From Panopea generosa (taxonomy: Eukaryota; Mollusca; Bivalvia; Adapedonta; Hiatellidae), in contig CM055901.1 of the NCBI GenBank assembly GCA_029582155.1, forward strand, positions 22,407,186 through 22,471,185: a stretch of 64,000 nucleotides of DNA, in the 5' to 3' direction. The translations under genes were made by a program, and so were the position numbers. Shown here one piece after another: positions 49,401-62,769 of the stretch (its first letter is position 1; every line of letters starts with the position of its first letter). A model generated the notes under the pieces. The model worked only from the letters and a program-made list of their open reading frames with translations. It did no database searches and was not told the origin of the DNA.

Positions 49401-52110
49401 GAGAAAGATGCGAAACAGGTGTGCACTAGCTGACAACATAATAAAGAAAGACAATGGTGCGGAACATGTGTGCAGTAGCTTACAACATAATCATGTAAGA
49501 CAAAATTGTGGCACAGGTGTGTACTAGCTAACAACGTAGTCATGTAAGACAAAAGTGCGGACCAGGTGTGCACTAGCTAACAACATATTCATATAAGACA
49601 TAGGTGCGGAGCAGGTGTGCACTAGTCAACAACATTATCATATAAAACAAAGGTGCGGAACAGGTGTGCACTCACTAACAACATAATCATGTAAAACAAA
49701 ACTGCGAAGCAAGTGTTCAATAGCTAACAACTTAATCATATAAAACAAAAGTACGGACCAGGTGTGCACTAGCTAACAACATAATGATATAAAACAAAGG
49801 TGCGGAGCAGGTGTGCACTAGCTAACAACTAATCATATAAGACAAAGGTGCGGAGCAAGTGTTTACTAGCTAACAACTAAGCATATTAGACAAAGATTAG
49901 GAACTGGTGTGCACTAGCTAACAACATTATTATATAAGACAAAAGTGCTGAACCGGTGTGCACTTACTAACAACATAATCTTATAAGACAAAACTTCGGA
50001 ATCGGTGTGTACTAGCTAACAACATAATCATATAAGAGAAAAGTGTGGAACAGCTGTGCACTAGCTAACAACATAATCATGTATGACAAAAGTGTGGAAC
50101 AGCTGTGCACTTGCTAACAACATAATCATGTAAGACAAAGGTGCGGAAGAGGTGTGCACTAGCTAACAACATAATCATATAAGACAAAGATGAGGAACAG
50201 GTGTGCACTTGCTTACCACATCATCATGTATGACAAAAGTGTGGAACAGGTGTGCACACTTTAACAACACAATCAAATAAGACAAATGTGCGAAACCGGT
50301 GTGCACTATTTAACAACATAATCAAATAAGACAAAGTTGCGGAACAGGTGTGCACTTGCTAACAACATAATGAAATAAGACAAAGGTGCGAAACCGGTGT
50401 GCACTATTTAACAACATATTCAATAAGACAAAGTTGCGGAACAGGTGTGCACTAGCTAACAACATAATCAAAGAAGGAAAAGGTGCGGAACATGTTTGCA
50501 ACATAATCATATCAGAAAAACTTGCGGAACAGGTGTGCACTAGATAACATCACAAAAAATAAGATAAAGATGCGAAACAGGTGTGCAAACGCTAACAACA
50601 TAATCATATAAGACAAAAGTGCGGAACAGGTGTGCACTAAGTAACAATATAATCATGTAAGACAAAAGTGCGGAACAGGTGTGCACTCACTAACAACATA
50701 ATCATGTAAAACAAAATTGCGAAGCAAGTGTTCAATAGCTAACAACTTAATCGTATAAAACAAAAGTGCGGACCAGGTGTGCACTAGCTAACAACATAAT
50801 GATATAAAACAAAGGTGCGGAGCAGGTGTGCACTAGCTAACAACTAATCATATAAGACAAAGGTGCGGAGCAAGTGTTCACTAGCTAACAACTAAGCATA
50901 TAAGACAAAGATTAGGAACTGGTGTGCACTAGCTAACAACATTATTATATAAGACAAAAGTGCGGAGCAGGTGTGCACTAGCTAACAACTAATCATATAA
51001 AACAAAGGTGCGGAGCAGATGTGCACTAGCTAACAACTAATCATAAAAGACAATGGTGCCGAACAGGTGTGCACTAGCTAACAACATAATCATATCAGAC
51101 AAAAGTGCTGAACCGGTGTGCATAAGCTAAATACATAATCATATAAGACACAAGTGCGGAACCGGTGTGCATTTGTTAACAATATAATCATGTAAGTTTA
51201 AAGTTCGGAACTGGTGTGCACTAGCTTACAACACAATCATATCGGACAAAGGTGTGGAACAGGTGTGCACAAGCTAACAACATAATCATATAAGACAAAA
51301 GTGCGGAACCGGTGTGCATTAGCTAAATACATAATCATATAAGACAAAAGTGCGGAACCGGTGTGCACTTGCTAACAACATAATCATATAAGACAAAAGT
51401 GCGGAACCGGTGTGCACTTGTTAACAACATAATCATATAAGACAAAAGTGCGGAACCGGTGTGCACTAGCTAACAACATAATCATGTATGACAAAAGTTC
51501 GGAACCGGTGTGCACGTACTAACAACATAATCATGTAAGACAAAAGAGCGGAACAGGTGTGCACTAGCTAATATCATTATCATGTAAGACAAAAGTGCGA
51601 AACATATGTGCACTATTTAACAACATAATCAAATAAGACAAAGGTGCTGAACAGGTGTGCACTAGCAAACAACATAATAATACGAAACAAAGGTGAGGAA
51701 CATGTGTGCACTAGCTAACAACATAAGCATATAAGACAAAATTGCGGAACAGGTGTCCACTAGCTCACAACATAATCAAATAAGGCAAAGGTGCGAAACA
51801 GGGGTGCACTAGCTAACAACATAATTATACAAAACAAAGATGAGTAACATGTGTGCACTAACTAAAAACAAATGGCCGCAACAAATACCTGCACAGTCGT
51901 GGTCCTAAAGGGACACATGTACTACTGATGTGCACTAGTTAACTATATAATTATGAAAAAAAAAATGTGAGGAACAGGTGTGCAGTAGCAAACAAAATAA
52001 TCATATAAAACAATGGTGTGGAACAGGTGTGCACAAGCAAACACAATGATCATATAAAACAAAGATGAGCAACAGGTGTGCACTAGCTAGAACCATCATC
52101 AAATAACACC
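46499..52110. repeat. 49-bp satellite array, about 114 units
   Basis: Head-to-tail units of 49 bp: GGTGCGGAACAGGTGTGCAC, TAGCTAACAACATAATCATA, TAAGACAAA. Two variants dominate in blocks: TAGCTAACAACATAATCATA (46.5-47.6 and 49.4-52.1 kb) and TATTTAACAACACAATCAAA (47.7-49.4 kb). Some units are 47 bp (ACAACTAATCATATAAG lacks two bases). A unit-free insert sits at about 51872-51940. Higher-order duplications are described in findings. Open frames in the array are incidental. Confidence 0.96.
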
Positions 52111-53920
52111 TAAAACTACTTAATAAGAGATGTACAAAAAAGTGCTGATTACTAAACCGTTGAACTTATACAAAATATACGAAGCAGAATCTGACTTGAG
52201 AAAACTATCATTTATTTTCGTCAATATCTCATTATTAAAGAGAAAGACAAAAGAAAAGGAAATAAAACTTTAACTCAGTGTTGTTTTTACTTTTTGTTCC
52301 TTGGAATTATGAAATACATTTATTGTTACCGCTTAAACCGTTGCTTGGTGTTCATGACCCTTTATGAACACAATCTCCTTTTTCCTTTTCTAGATATCTT
52401 TCTGTTTATCGAAGCGACTTTTTCATCAGATATTGACTATCGTTACGACGTCGTATATGTGTGATAGCCGTAGAAAGCCACCTGTGTATTAAGCTTAATG
52501 ATTAGTTGGAATCACGGAACTTATCTCATTACCCCACATGAACAGACTCAACAAAATCCAGTATGCTATTATTGTGTATTTTTCCATTATTCTCAGTTAT
52601 GTACTTATATTTATTAGCTTTTATGTTATACTATAATCATTTCACAGCTACGTGGATATCATATTCGTACATTCATTAACGCCTTAAACAAAAATAAAAC
52701 AACACAATATTTTATATGCATAAAAATGTCCATACAATTTAAGAAATTCAATGGCATGCCAGCTCATCTCCAGAATATACTGCCTTGTGTGAATGATACG
52801 GAGTTATCCGAAAATGACCTTTAGTTATGGTACTAAACAAATAAGAGCTTAAAACAATATATTTTATCTTTTGTGAAACTCACACTTAAATAAGCGTCGC
52901 AAAATTCATTGTAATGATTTTATCTCTAGAATATTTAAATGTCGCATTTAGCATTCGGTTATTTTTGATCGTCCTGAAAAAAGTGTTTTGCAGTGATATT
53001 TCCGTACCTTACGTAAATAATTGGAAGTTTGAATTGTCTAATATCAATTATGGTTTCTTGTCACTTTGCCAGTACCAAATAATGTGCCAACTCTGCTGCA
53101 TTTGAATAACAAGTGTTATCAATCATTTAAATATATCTTGATAACTGAGAGTGTACAAGCGTGCTGGATACTTTACGACTATTATGATATAATGTAAAAT
53201 ACGACTTCATTTATTAAGTTTAGGTGGTGGGGTGAGTTGTGAGCTCCTAAGTAGTTTCTTTTATTGATTTGAAAATCGAGAGAAAAGCTAGGTTGGTAGT
53301 AAACCAGACTCAAACTGGCACTAAAGTGACTGTTTCAAGACGATGTAAGTTTTTGGTCTTAGTAGAAGTATCTTTTGAGGAACATGTCATGTATTTTAAA
53401 TAAATAGTAGAACTTGGTTTGCTCGCATATGAATATGTGGAACACCACCAATAGCTTGAACCGCTTATGTGGTCTAGAGCGAATTCCTATTTCGATGTGT
53501 ATACACATGTACATGCATGGTATGATGTTGAACAGTACTTGGCTCGAACAACCCTTAACCTATTTATCCAGTCCCGTCAGGTTCGAGCCATCAAATTTCT
53601 ACTGTATAATTTAGTTTTATTGAGAGAAATTTTGATTTCGTTGAATGCGTTTAAACTACCAATACTATACTTAGATGTCTTCAGTCTAGAAGGTAACAAT
53701 AATTGTGGTGTCACCATAAAACATCTATCATAGACATTGTTGCTACATGACTGCAAGACTTCTAGAAGCAGAGGAAAATTGCACACATTTGTCGCTCGGT
53801 TGAAATGATGTTTTGTTTTAAAAATTCTAAACTGTTCAATTCAATCTTAAAACTTTTTAATGACATTTGTTATTACTTGTATTCATTTATGTATTTATTT
53901 TAATTGAATGAGCCGGGCCC
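52111..53920. other. Gene-free AT-rich stretch
   Basis: No repeat copy or coding motif recognised on either strand. Short frames at 53414-53786 overlap on both strands and match nothing I know. Confidence 0.55.
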
Positions 53921-53921
53921 G

Positions 53922-54215
53922 ATTAGCTCAGTCGGTTGCGCGTCAAACTATCAATCCAGGGGTCGTGAGTTCGAATCCCCCGCTGGGCAACAGTTTCCGT
54001 TATGACTGATATGCGACAAGTCTCATTATCATTCGTCTCTCACCACTGATTCAAGTGGGAAAGTTATCAGTTACTTGCATAGATGGGGTGTGCTCGAGTA
54101 CTGGTTAATCCCAGGAAACAGTAGTTATGTTCACTGATCGTATGTTAGCCCTCGATGGCATAAAATGACGCTAAATAATCAATCATTCAATCAATCAATC
54201 ATTAATTAAATGATA
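53922..54215 (+). mobile_element. Full-length tRNA-derived SINE with AATC tail
   Basis: The head holds TTAGCTCAGTCGGTTGCGC (A box) and GTGAGTTCGAATCCCCCGC (B box). A body follows (CAGTTTCCGTTATGACTGAT, TCATTATCATTCGTCTCTCA, TTCAAGTGGGAAAGTTATCA, GTACTGGTTAATCCCAGG), then the tail GCCCTCGATGGCATAAAATG plus ACGCTAAATAATCAATC. The boxes match RNA polymerase III internal promoters. The acceptor stem pairs only in part and the anticodon arm does not pair, so it is not a working tRNA gene. Best-preserved of the three copies of this family in the window. Confidence 0.85.
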
Positions 54216-54289
54216 AAAAAATTGTATTTTTATATACATATATGCAGTTGTTATATATGCTTTCTCTGAAACACGTTGAAGTATCAGTC

Positions 54290-55017
54290 AACATATGTTA
54301 GGTCTATTTGCCAAGTGAAGTTTGGGTCCATTCAAATGCTGTTGTTATAGAACGTGTTCATTTACAATTTTGATAGCAATTATCAGAAGTAAGAATTCAA
54401 ACTCAAAATAATTTTTATATATGGTGAACAATTAAGAATTATAGATGGTTAACTAGCGTTACATATTTGTTTAAGATGTTACTCTCGAATGAAATTAAAT
54501 GCCAAATACATTTATAGCACGATGCTTGCAGACATAGAAAATTATCCAAATAAAAAATGTTGGGCTTTATAAGTTAGATCCATATTAGAAAGTTTAGGGT
54601 TTAATCATGTCTAGTTGTTCCAAGGAGTTGGTAATGTTAATATGCTCCTTAACATTTTCAAACAAAGACTTACAAATCACTTCAGAACTGGAATCAAAAT
54701 ATTCAAAACTGTACTAGAGCAAACTGTTTAATATTAAATTTTAATTCCAAACCTATTTGGACGAGATTAGGATAAAAGAGTTTAGATCTGCATTGACTAG
54801 ATTAAGAGTGTCATCACAAAGACTTGAAATTGAAGTTGGAAGATGGCACAAACCTAATAGAATACCAGTAGAAGATAGAAAATGTCAAGTATGTAACGCT
54901 TTTGATGAATTTCATTTTATTTTAGTAGAACGTTCATTGTATAAATATTTCAGACTAAGCTATATCAGAAAATACTTCTGAAAAAGTCCCAATGTGCTGA
55001 AATGTTTACAAAAACTG

Positions 55018-55083
<66 letters not shown>

Positions 55084-55340
55084 GATTTGAGAAACGAAAC
55101 GAAACGAAACATTATATAATAGATAATCGAACATTCTGCTTAAATTGATAATTGATAGATATAACAAATGGTAAATTGGTATTTGATTGTGTGAACATAT
55201 TATTATGATATTTGATAATAATGGCGAAAGGAGTTATTGAATTAGAGCAAATATGTGTTAGTGATATTGCATGACGCTTTTGACATTATTATTGTGTTGA
55301 GAAAACTGGAAAAAATATATTACTGTACACTTGGTATTAT
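54290..55340 (+). pseudogene. LINE ORF2 C-terminal fragment with 3' UTR
   Basis: The last part is open at 54757-54981: LRVSSQRLEIEVGR, then IPVEDRKCQVC, then FDEFHFIL, then LSYIRKYF. This is the C-terminal cysteine/histidine block of many non-LTR ORF2 proteins (C-x-x-C, DEFHF), here lacking the later Cys. Upstream, broken frames show IERVHLQF-like and MLADIENYPNKKCWA-like text. DNA similarity to 43310-44225 covers coding and 3' UTR, so they are copies of one family. A (TA)n tract at 55021-55080 was inserted or expanded inside the copy. Confidence 0.75.
55021..55080. repeat. (TA)n microsatellite
   Basis: Thirty TA units without interruption, inside the 3' part of a LINE copy; absent from the related copy at 43.9 kb. 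Confidence 0.97.
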
Positions 55341-57177
55341 CTAATGAACCCGTCATAGAAATCTTACGTATGATTATATTGTAACATGTGTACTAATTGC
55401 CTTTTGGTCTTTTTTATTGAATAAAGTTCTTCTATGTATTTTTATGTAGTGTAGCTCTTGTAAAAACATAGATATTTACGACTAGGTTGATTTACGGATA
55501 CATATTTGATGAGGTCATGACAAAACAAAAACTGTACGGTAGCTGTTCTTGGGTTCGTGACATTTTTAATATTACCCAACACCACCTTAAAGCTCATGGA
55601 CTGCTAGTTTATCATAATAATAAGATTAGAATATATTACCTCTCTTGTTGTTTTTATTCTCATTATTTTGTATCTGGTGGTTTTGTATGACCAGAGTTGT
55701 TTTAGGTATATATACGCATTGGTAATTAATGTATCTCTTCCGGAATTATATAATAAAAATCCCAGCATCTTTAATTAAAATGCCCACTTCAAATTACTTG
55801 GTGTTTTGATGTTACATCTTTACCATACAAGTGACTTCAGTCCATCCTAATCATTGATAATCAGTCATTAAACCCGAAGTAATATAATAAATATTCTATC
55901 ATCAAATACAAATTACATGCCCATGCATCTATTACATAACTAGATATCTTACGTAATGCACTTATAACTTGTGCTATTAGATGATCAATATCAACGTCTG
56001 GTTCTGGCATTAACGCAGTTTCTAATTATGGTACAAGGTACACATTAACCTGAGTGAAACAACCGGGCTTTCCAAATCAGCTGGCATACATCTAAACATA
56101 CAATGTGATTTGACTCTCGATATACTATGTGATAGGTAAATGATGTAACAATAGGTTTGATGAACGTACCGAGGCGATGATACCAATATCACCTTTTCTG
56201 TTTATTTGTTGTGTCTGTATTATAACTACTCAATGTATTGTATGCAATTGTCCTGATATGTTTTATGTATTTCCTGTTGCACATATACTTTCTTATTTTG
56301 TAATTGCGAATCAATATTTGCTTTTCCACATTCAACTCTTTGAAGTAGAACACAACGCTTTTAAATATACCACCATCAGTGTATCGGCAATATTAGTATG
56401 TTCCGACATATTTATAATGAATAATATATTTTAATCGATGTCTATATCAGCGTTTCTTTCATTTCGAATATTTCAAAGTACATGTTTTATAATGTATGCA
56501 TCAATAATTAGTATTACTGCCGTCAATCTTTAAGCTTCTTACTATTATTAACAAACAAAACAACAAACAACAAAAATACCTGACATATTCAAAGACAGCT
56601 TATACATAAAAAGCGTGTTCGACTTTAGTTGTTACATGTTTAATACTTTACAGATTAAATGGATTTATGTACTGGCAAGATCAGATGTAAATTGACGGAG
56701 TAATTGCCATTGATTATAAAGGAAGCTTATGTTGACCTTGTTTACAATGTAGCTCTTTTAGTTTTAATCTGATCTTGAACAGATTGTTATTAACTATGAC
56801 CAATCGAACAACCGGCCATATCGTAACGGAAAAGAAATATTTATGGGTCTTATTTGATTAAAAATGCTATTTTTGTATGATTAACACTGAAAAAAATGCC
56901 AGTCTATTTAGCACTTACAACATAATTGCAACATAATTGCAAAAGTATCATTTTAAATTTGTTCCTTTATATTCAATGGAAAATATGTAATAGAAACAGA
57001 AAGTATGGCGGTTATGGTTAAGTAAAACGATGGAGCCTTGAGAATATTTCTGTCTCTCCTTTCCAAATCGAATAGCTTATCGTTGGACTAAATCGGCTCA
57101 AATGCTATCAGTCTTTAACGTTAATTTATTTGTGCTAAAGAAAACATTTTAAGAGAATCATAAAACGAAGCGTCCTT
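55341..57177. other. Gene-free AT-rich stretch
   Basis: No coding motif, tandem repeat or tRNA-like element recognised. Confidence 0.55.
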
Positions 57178-57420
57178 TTAGGAGAGTGAGACATAATAAA
57201 AGTAATTATTGGTAGATAAAAGAATTTGTTGTAAAGCAGATATCTTTGTGTTTAACGTGCTGTCAGTTTGTCCGAAGTCCTTTTCTGAGTTTAAATTTAA
57301 TACGTTGAGACTTAGGGAAAAAGAGACCGCCATGGTAAGACACACAGAACAGCCACAATAATCCATTTTCGGGAATAACGTGTTGTATAAAAGAGACACG
57401 CATACCAGCTTGAACTACAA
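57178..57420 (-). pseudogene. Possible LINE reverse transcriptase fragment
   Basis: A minus-strand frame of 73 codons opens with LLYNTLFPKMDYCGC. It resembles the LYNT-x-x-x-PK-x-DYC-x-x-VW block that follows the polymerase core in CR1-type LINEs, but the tryptophan is lost and the rest is unrecognisable. Short and decayed; could be chance. Confidence 0.3.
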
Positions 57421-59430
57421 TTGTTACATTGGCAGACAACTAATACCTTCATATAGAAAAAAGAGCAAAACAAATCAACAACTTATTAAAGTTAAAAGCT
57501 TATTTCTGAGAAAATATCATTTTTCAATCTGATTTAATGGGTTTGAGATCTATTCTTCACTTGAAGAATCTATATCCTTTTGAAGAAAATGGTAAGAATA
57601 TTCAAAATATGTTTAGTTTCTAAGGCATATTATCTTAAAGAGAAAAAGGTTATTACATTGTCTTTACAATGTAAATGACAAGAAACCTCGATGAAATCAA
57701 GAAATAAAAAACTAAACTATGATACTAAAATTGTGGAAAAACATATTTTTTAAACATTCTTCAAAACGAAAGAGATAAGAGGAAGTTTTGATAAATAAGA
57801 AACAAAATAATAAATACTATCCACTTTTAATAACTTAAATATTTGTTGTTTGCTTGTATAATCAATATGCAAATGTATTATTTCCTCTAAAGTACATTTC
57901 GTTCATACTAGTGTAATGTTCCGTGTTTATCACGTGCGGATAATATAGCTTCTAGACAATAAAACAATTAGAACCACTCCCAATGAAAGGTATTAGTTTT
58001 ATTGGACTGGATATGTCTGATCATTACTCATTAAGGAAAGTAACAAAGTTATAGCAATGTTTTTTTGTAACGGTATTAGTGAGTGTCACGGGGTTGTTTT
58101 ATTAGGAACATGCGTTTTCTCCAAATACCACTTGTCCTTATTTGTGTCCATTGATATATACTTACCTCCACAACAGGTATATAGTGTGTGTGTGGTTAAT
58201 CAACATTATTATGATGGCATTCCTATTTAGCGTTTAGCTATTTAAATTTGCACTTAAGTTCTATTTTCTTTTATGTGTGTTCTATTATATTGTGTCTTTG
58301 TGCAGAAAATATTTTATAAAGGAATTACTTAAGGAAATGGGTTTACTCTGTCTTGAACAAATATAGGATGGTGTGCTTGGTGGGACATGCAAATATTAAA
58401 TTGCATTAAAAGCCGTAATTATGTATAAGCTGAAATCTCCTCCTACTGCATGCTATTAAATTATATCCCTATTATAATAAACGATGGAAACTATGATTCC
58501 TGCAATTCATGTATCCAGAAGTAATTTTCATTCAATAGATAAAAGTCGAAAGCTAGACTTGCAATATGAAAAGGTCAGGAACAGTTCTCCACAATTTAAG
58601 TAGTTTCCTGCATTAATCTGAAAACATTTCCTGTAATACATGCTTTTAGAGAAAGTTTTCCATGCAGAAAGGTGAAGCTTTCCAGAAGCAGATGTAATTC
58701 CCGAAGCCGGATCGAAACTGACGACAGGGCATCATTTCTTGATGTGCGTATAGGTCATTGCACTGAACATTTTTTCAAACCTTAGCAAAATGCTCTCTCT
58801 GCGCAAAGGAATTCTGCTTCATATATACTGGAATACGTTAGAACTGAATAAGGTTGTGTTATACCGTCACGGGACTTATAATGACAAGAAAACAAAACAT
58901 TTATGACTATACTAAGATAGTTTTGCCAGAAAAGCCAAGTAATGACGCGCTTCGTTCTCTCCATGGTGACTTTATTAATCAGGGACAAGTTTGAATCATG
59001 GAATACACATATAGTCATTTAGCCACGATGTATGTCTTCTTCTGTCAGAGTAATATTTTGAGGAAGAAACCGACCGAAGTTGTCTCCCCTGTTATATTAT
59101 TAAAAAGCATTGCGCACTCTGAATTTCTTATTGTTCTTTAATGTACCAGTAAATTAAAATATTAGGATCTTTATTTCTCTATATCGTAAATTTCTGGTCA
59201 AGATAATGATACACAATTGATAAAATAATTATATACAGTGTTTATAAGAATTGTCAAAGAGATTAATAAGTTGGGTGTCAAAGGTTTAGCACATCACAAG
59301 TAATAACGATTAAATGTGTCTATTGGACCGGTCAACTTATGTGAATCAATTTAATTCGATTTTCGTCAAAAATATTTTACTAGGTGCTAAACAATTATTT
59401 AGTGTACATTACTAAATAAGATTATCTTCA
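57421..59430. other. Gene-free AT-rich stretch
   Basis: A box-B-like GTTTCGATCCGG occurs on the minus strand near 58710 without a convincing A box. Nothing else recognised. Confidence 0.5.
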
Positions 59431-59439
59431 CATGGTGCA

Positions 59440-59740
59440 AGGATACAGAAAGAATAAAACGTAATGAGAAAAGTAATATAAATGATACTGAAGACGGGTC
59501 TCACTTTGTTTTAATATGTTCTAGATATAATATAATTAGAAGAAAGTGTACCAAGAAGCGTTATTACAATGTATATAATACTAAATATGTATACGTTAAT
59601 GAGAAAATCATTTGATAAGACGATTAATTCGAGATGATATTATTTAAAGAAGTTATTTCTGAAGCTTTGAAGACAATTTGTTCCATATATATTTTAAGGA
59701 GAGGCCAACTTAATATACGCTTTTTATATACTTTTTTCAG
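59440..59740 (+). pseudogene. LINE ORF2 C-terminal fragment
   Basis: The plus strand reads NDTEDGSHFVLICSRYNIIR followed by RKCTKKRYY, then after stops ILFKEVISEALK. This matches the ED-x-x-HFVL-x-C-x-x-Y-x-x-x-RRK-x-x-KK-YY and final alanine/leucine helix seen at the end of the same LINE type as 43.3 and 54.3 kb. The upstream Cys pair is absent. Short, stop-broken remnant of the ORF end. Confidence 0.55.
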
Positions 59741-61320
59741 GATATATTTAATTATAGCTGGAGCTTGTGTATTTATATATGTTCTTTCATATATCATAAG
59801 TTTAAGCTTTTTGATTTATTATCTTATAACTAAATAATATATTCATCTAACTGTCACTTTTGTTTACATTGTTGACATTTCACTTTTTCTAAATCTGCTT
59901 ATTACAATACATATACAATTATCATTTATTAATGTATAACATGTATGTATTGTTAATAACTTAACCTGTGTACTTTTATATCACAGAACATGAATCAGAA
60001 TGAAAATTTTACTGTGAAAATAAATGAAAAAAATCCAAGTTCTACTTTTTAACTTTGTCGCTCATGCCAATCCCCACCATATAGAGAAATATTAATAGAA
60101 AAAAATCACCCTAACAGGGACGCACTCTCGTACTGATGGATCTACATAATCAAACATATTGGCTCCATTTATGGATAATTCATTTTATCATTCAGTATTC
60201 TTACGACAATAATTTAAACTACTTTACTTGTCCTTAAAGATTCGAATGGTTCATTAACCGGATTTTGCGGAGTATTTCTAAATAATTTTAAATAACAACA
60301 ATCGAATTTCAACAAATTACCAATTAATCAATAATAGTTAAAAATCTGTTATTAAACATGTTGAAAGCCTTATGAACTAAAAGTATATTTTTTTCAATTT
60401 CTCTTTGTTTTATTTGTTCTTTAACCGTATGCATCAACCATACAACCGATAATATCTATTTATTTATTTATCAGTGTGTAATTCAAAATTGATTTCACAG
60501 TGTGATTTAGACGTGTTAACGATTTAAAATGAAATATTAGACACAAGTCTGGATAAAGTGTCTCAATTTTCCACATCTAATGCATATGTTTTAAAATTTG
60601 TTTCCGCTAGAATTGATATAACTCTGTCAATGTAATACTTTATGTAATATGTTAAATATTTATTTTAAAGCAATCATCGCAACGATAGATAGCACTACAA
60701 TATAAAGAAAGTTTTTTATTAACCACATGGGGATCCGTTCGGAGATGAAAAGATGCATCTGTTATGGTATTCACATTATCAATATTAGAATCTACAAGTC
60801 CGCGAGTGTCGAGAAAACATAGAATACAAAGTAAAATGGAATACCGAAATTCCTCAACAGTATTTTCTCTAACATGATCAATAAGACGTTAATTGATTAA
60901 ATTGTCCAATGATTCGTTTGTGTTGTTTATAACATACTCTAAAACGACTTCAAAACAACAGAAAAAAGTACATATGAACTAGTTATTCCTCTTAGCAAGA
61001 ACATTCAGTTTTTTTAGATAGCACACGTTGGTATATAATAACTATTAACTAAGTTGAGTACTAATGTCATTTTAACCAACACATGACAGGTTTTATACGT
61101 CATTTCAAGTTTTATTTGGAGAGGAATACTAAGAATGATTAGACTACAATGTTGTAGACCACTAGGCCACGGATAACGCATGGTTTCATTATAAAAAGTA
61201 ATTAACTATAAGTAACACTCTACATATGTTACAACCAAGAAATCCGTGAAAGACGAGAATCACTTCAACGAAGTCCATGAAGTCAATTTCCAGTTGTGTG
61301 CATTCGTGTTGTCCGACCGC
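59741..61320. other. Gene-free AT-rich stretch
   Basis: Nothing recognised on either strand. Confidence 0.55.
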
Positions 61321-61324
61321 CTAT

Positions 61325-61757
61325 GTGGTTCCGACTAAGAATAGAATCACTGTCGATCTCTGCAGAGGGGTAGGAATCCTCCGAATGGGTGTCATGTCCA
61401 TTTTATCATTTTTGTCATGTTCACTCTTGTGGTTAGATTACCAACCCTTGTGTTGTTCCAGAGACCCATATGAGTGATGGCAAGAAAATGATCACTGTGG
61501 CTCATGCATGTCGTAGGAAGCGAAATTAAGAAATTTGAGTAATACGATATAATTTACTGAAACTTTACAGTTCTGCAGGTATCAAGGTTCTAGGTTTATT
61601 CTGAATATTCATTTGTTGATGTATCTTTTTAAAATATGTATGTGAATTTGTTAATTGTGTACATGTAGATAAAAACCTGGAATCTTCATTCCTGTTGGCG
61701 TCGAATAACCTTTTATGTGTTGGTACGCCGTAAAACCCCATTCATTCATTGTTGTCC
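61325..61757 (+). repeat. Dispersed repeat, copy of 28.1 kb
   Basis: Carries GGTTCCGACTAAGAATAGAA, TCACTGTCGATCTCTGCAGA, then a segment missing from the 28-kb copy (about 61470-61590, with TGTCGTAGGAAGCGA), then CTGGAATCTTCATTC, GTTGGCGTCGAATAACC, GGTACGCCGTAAAACCCCAT and a (CATT)n end. The 66-codon frame at 61277 lies across it and is not a gene. Confidence 0.78.
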
Positions 61758-62769
61758 GACATGTTGCAGACCACAGACGACGGATTATTGTTGTCGCCAT
61801 GGTTAGCCACTATCATGTGACATTTTTGCGTTTTGTACATTTAATTCATATATAGATTAGTCTAGACCTGATTTTGATATGGTAAATATATATAACATTA
61901 AAATATTGTAAATTTCAATTTTAGTTGTCTGAACGGAGAATTGCAACTTATATTTGATGAATTAACTACCGGAATAGCGCATGAAGATATATTTAAAGCA
62001 CGCACAGAATTATAATTAAGCCGTTCAGGCGGTAAGATACCGTAAGAATTTATATAACATTACTTATTTGATGATATGCTTAAGTGAATTATGTATTAGT
62101 GTGCATAATAAAGGGTTATTACTTGTAAAATGTGTATGGCATTCACGTAAGACGAAACATTAACGAAAGACGAAAACTTCTTGTTTCTTTTCTTTCACAT
62201 AAAAAATGACCTTTTATTTTAGGTTTCGACTTGTTTGGGGACTTGCTGTTGCGCTCCAACATTTACTCTTACACACGATGTGTTTAATGTGCTCATGGAA
62301 ATGTGAGGTCGATTAAAATCTGTGACATTAATGAAATCATCATTTGCGTTGTCATATACTTCTGCACGATCAACCCAATCTCTTTGTATTGTGTAATGTA
62401 TTGTTGTTATTTATTTTTTGTCATAAATCTTTTTATCTATCAGTATGAAATAGTCATATTTATTCCATTTAAATCACCCATTCTGTATGTATGAGAATAT
62501 GATCCAGATAAATTATTCTCATTGTAAGTAACCCTGACATTTAATTTACCATGAATCTGTCAATTTATTTCCTCAAAATTACTACTGCACTCTAACATTG
62601 TTATTTTTTTCAGAGAGAGAGGAGGAATCTTTCTACGGCATGCTTCTCTGTCATTTTCATTACTTTATCTGACACATCTTTCTTTAGATAATCACATTTA
62701 GTCCTTTTTTCGTCATCCATTTCCACTTCAGCCTTCCAATTATTGCAAATCCAGTCAGAATGACTGCTT

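Noticed and set aside
53927..54000. Functional tRNA gene
   Set aside because: A and B boxes are good, but the anticodon arm does not pair, the acceptor stem is partly mismatched, and the sequence continues into a SINE body and tail.
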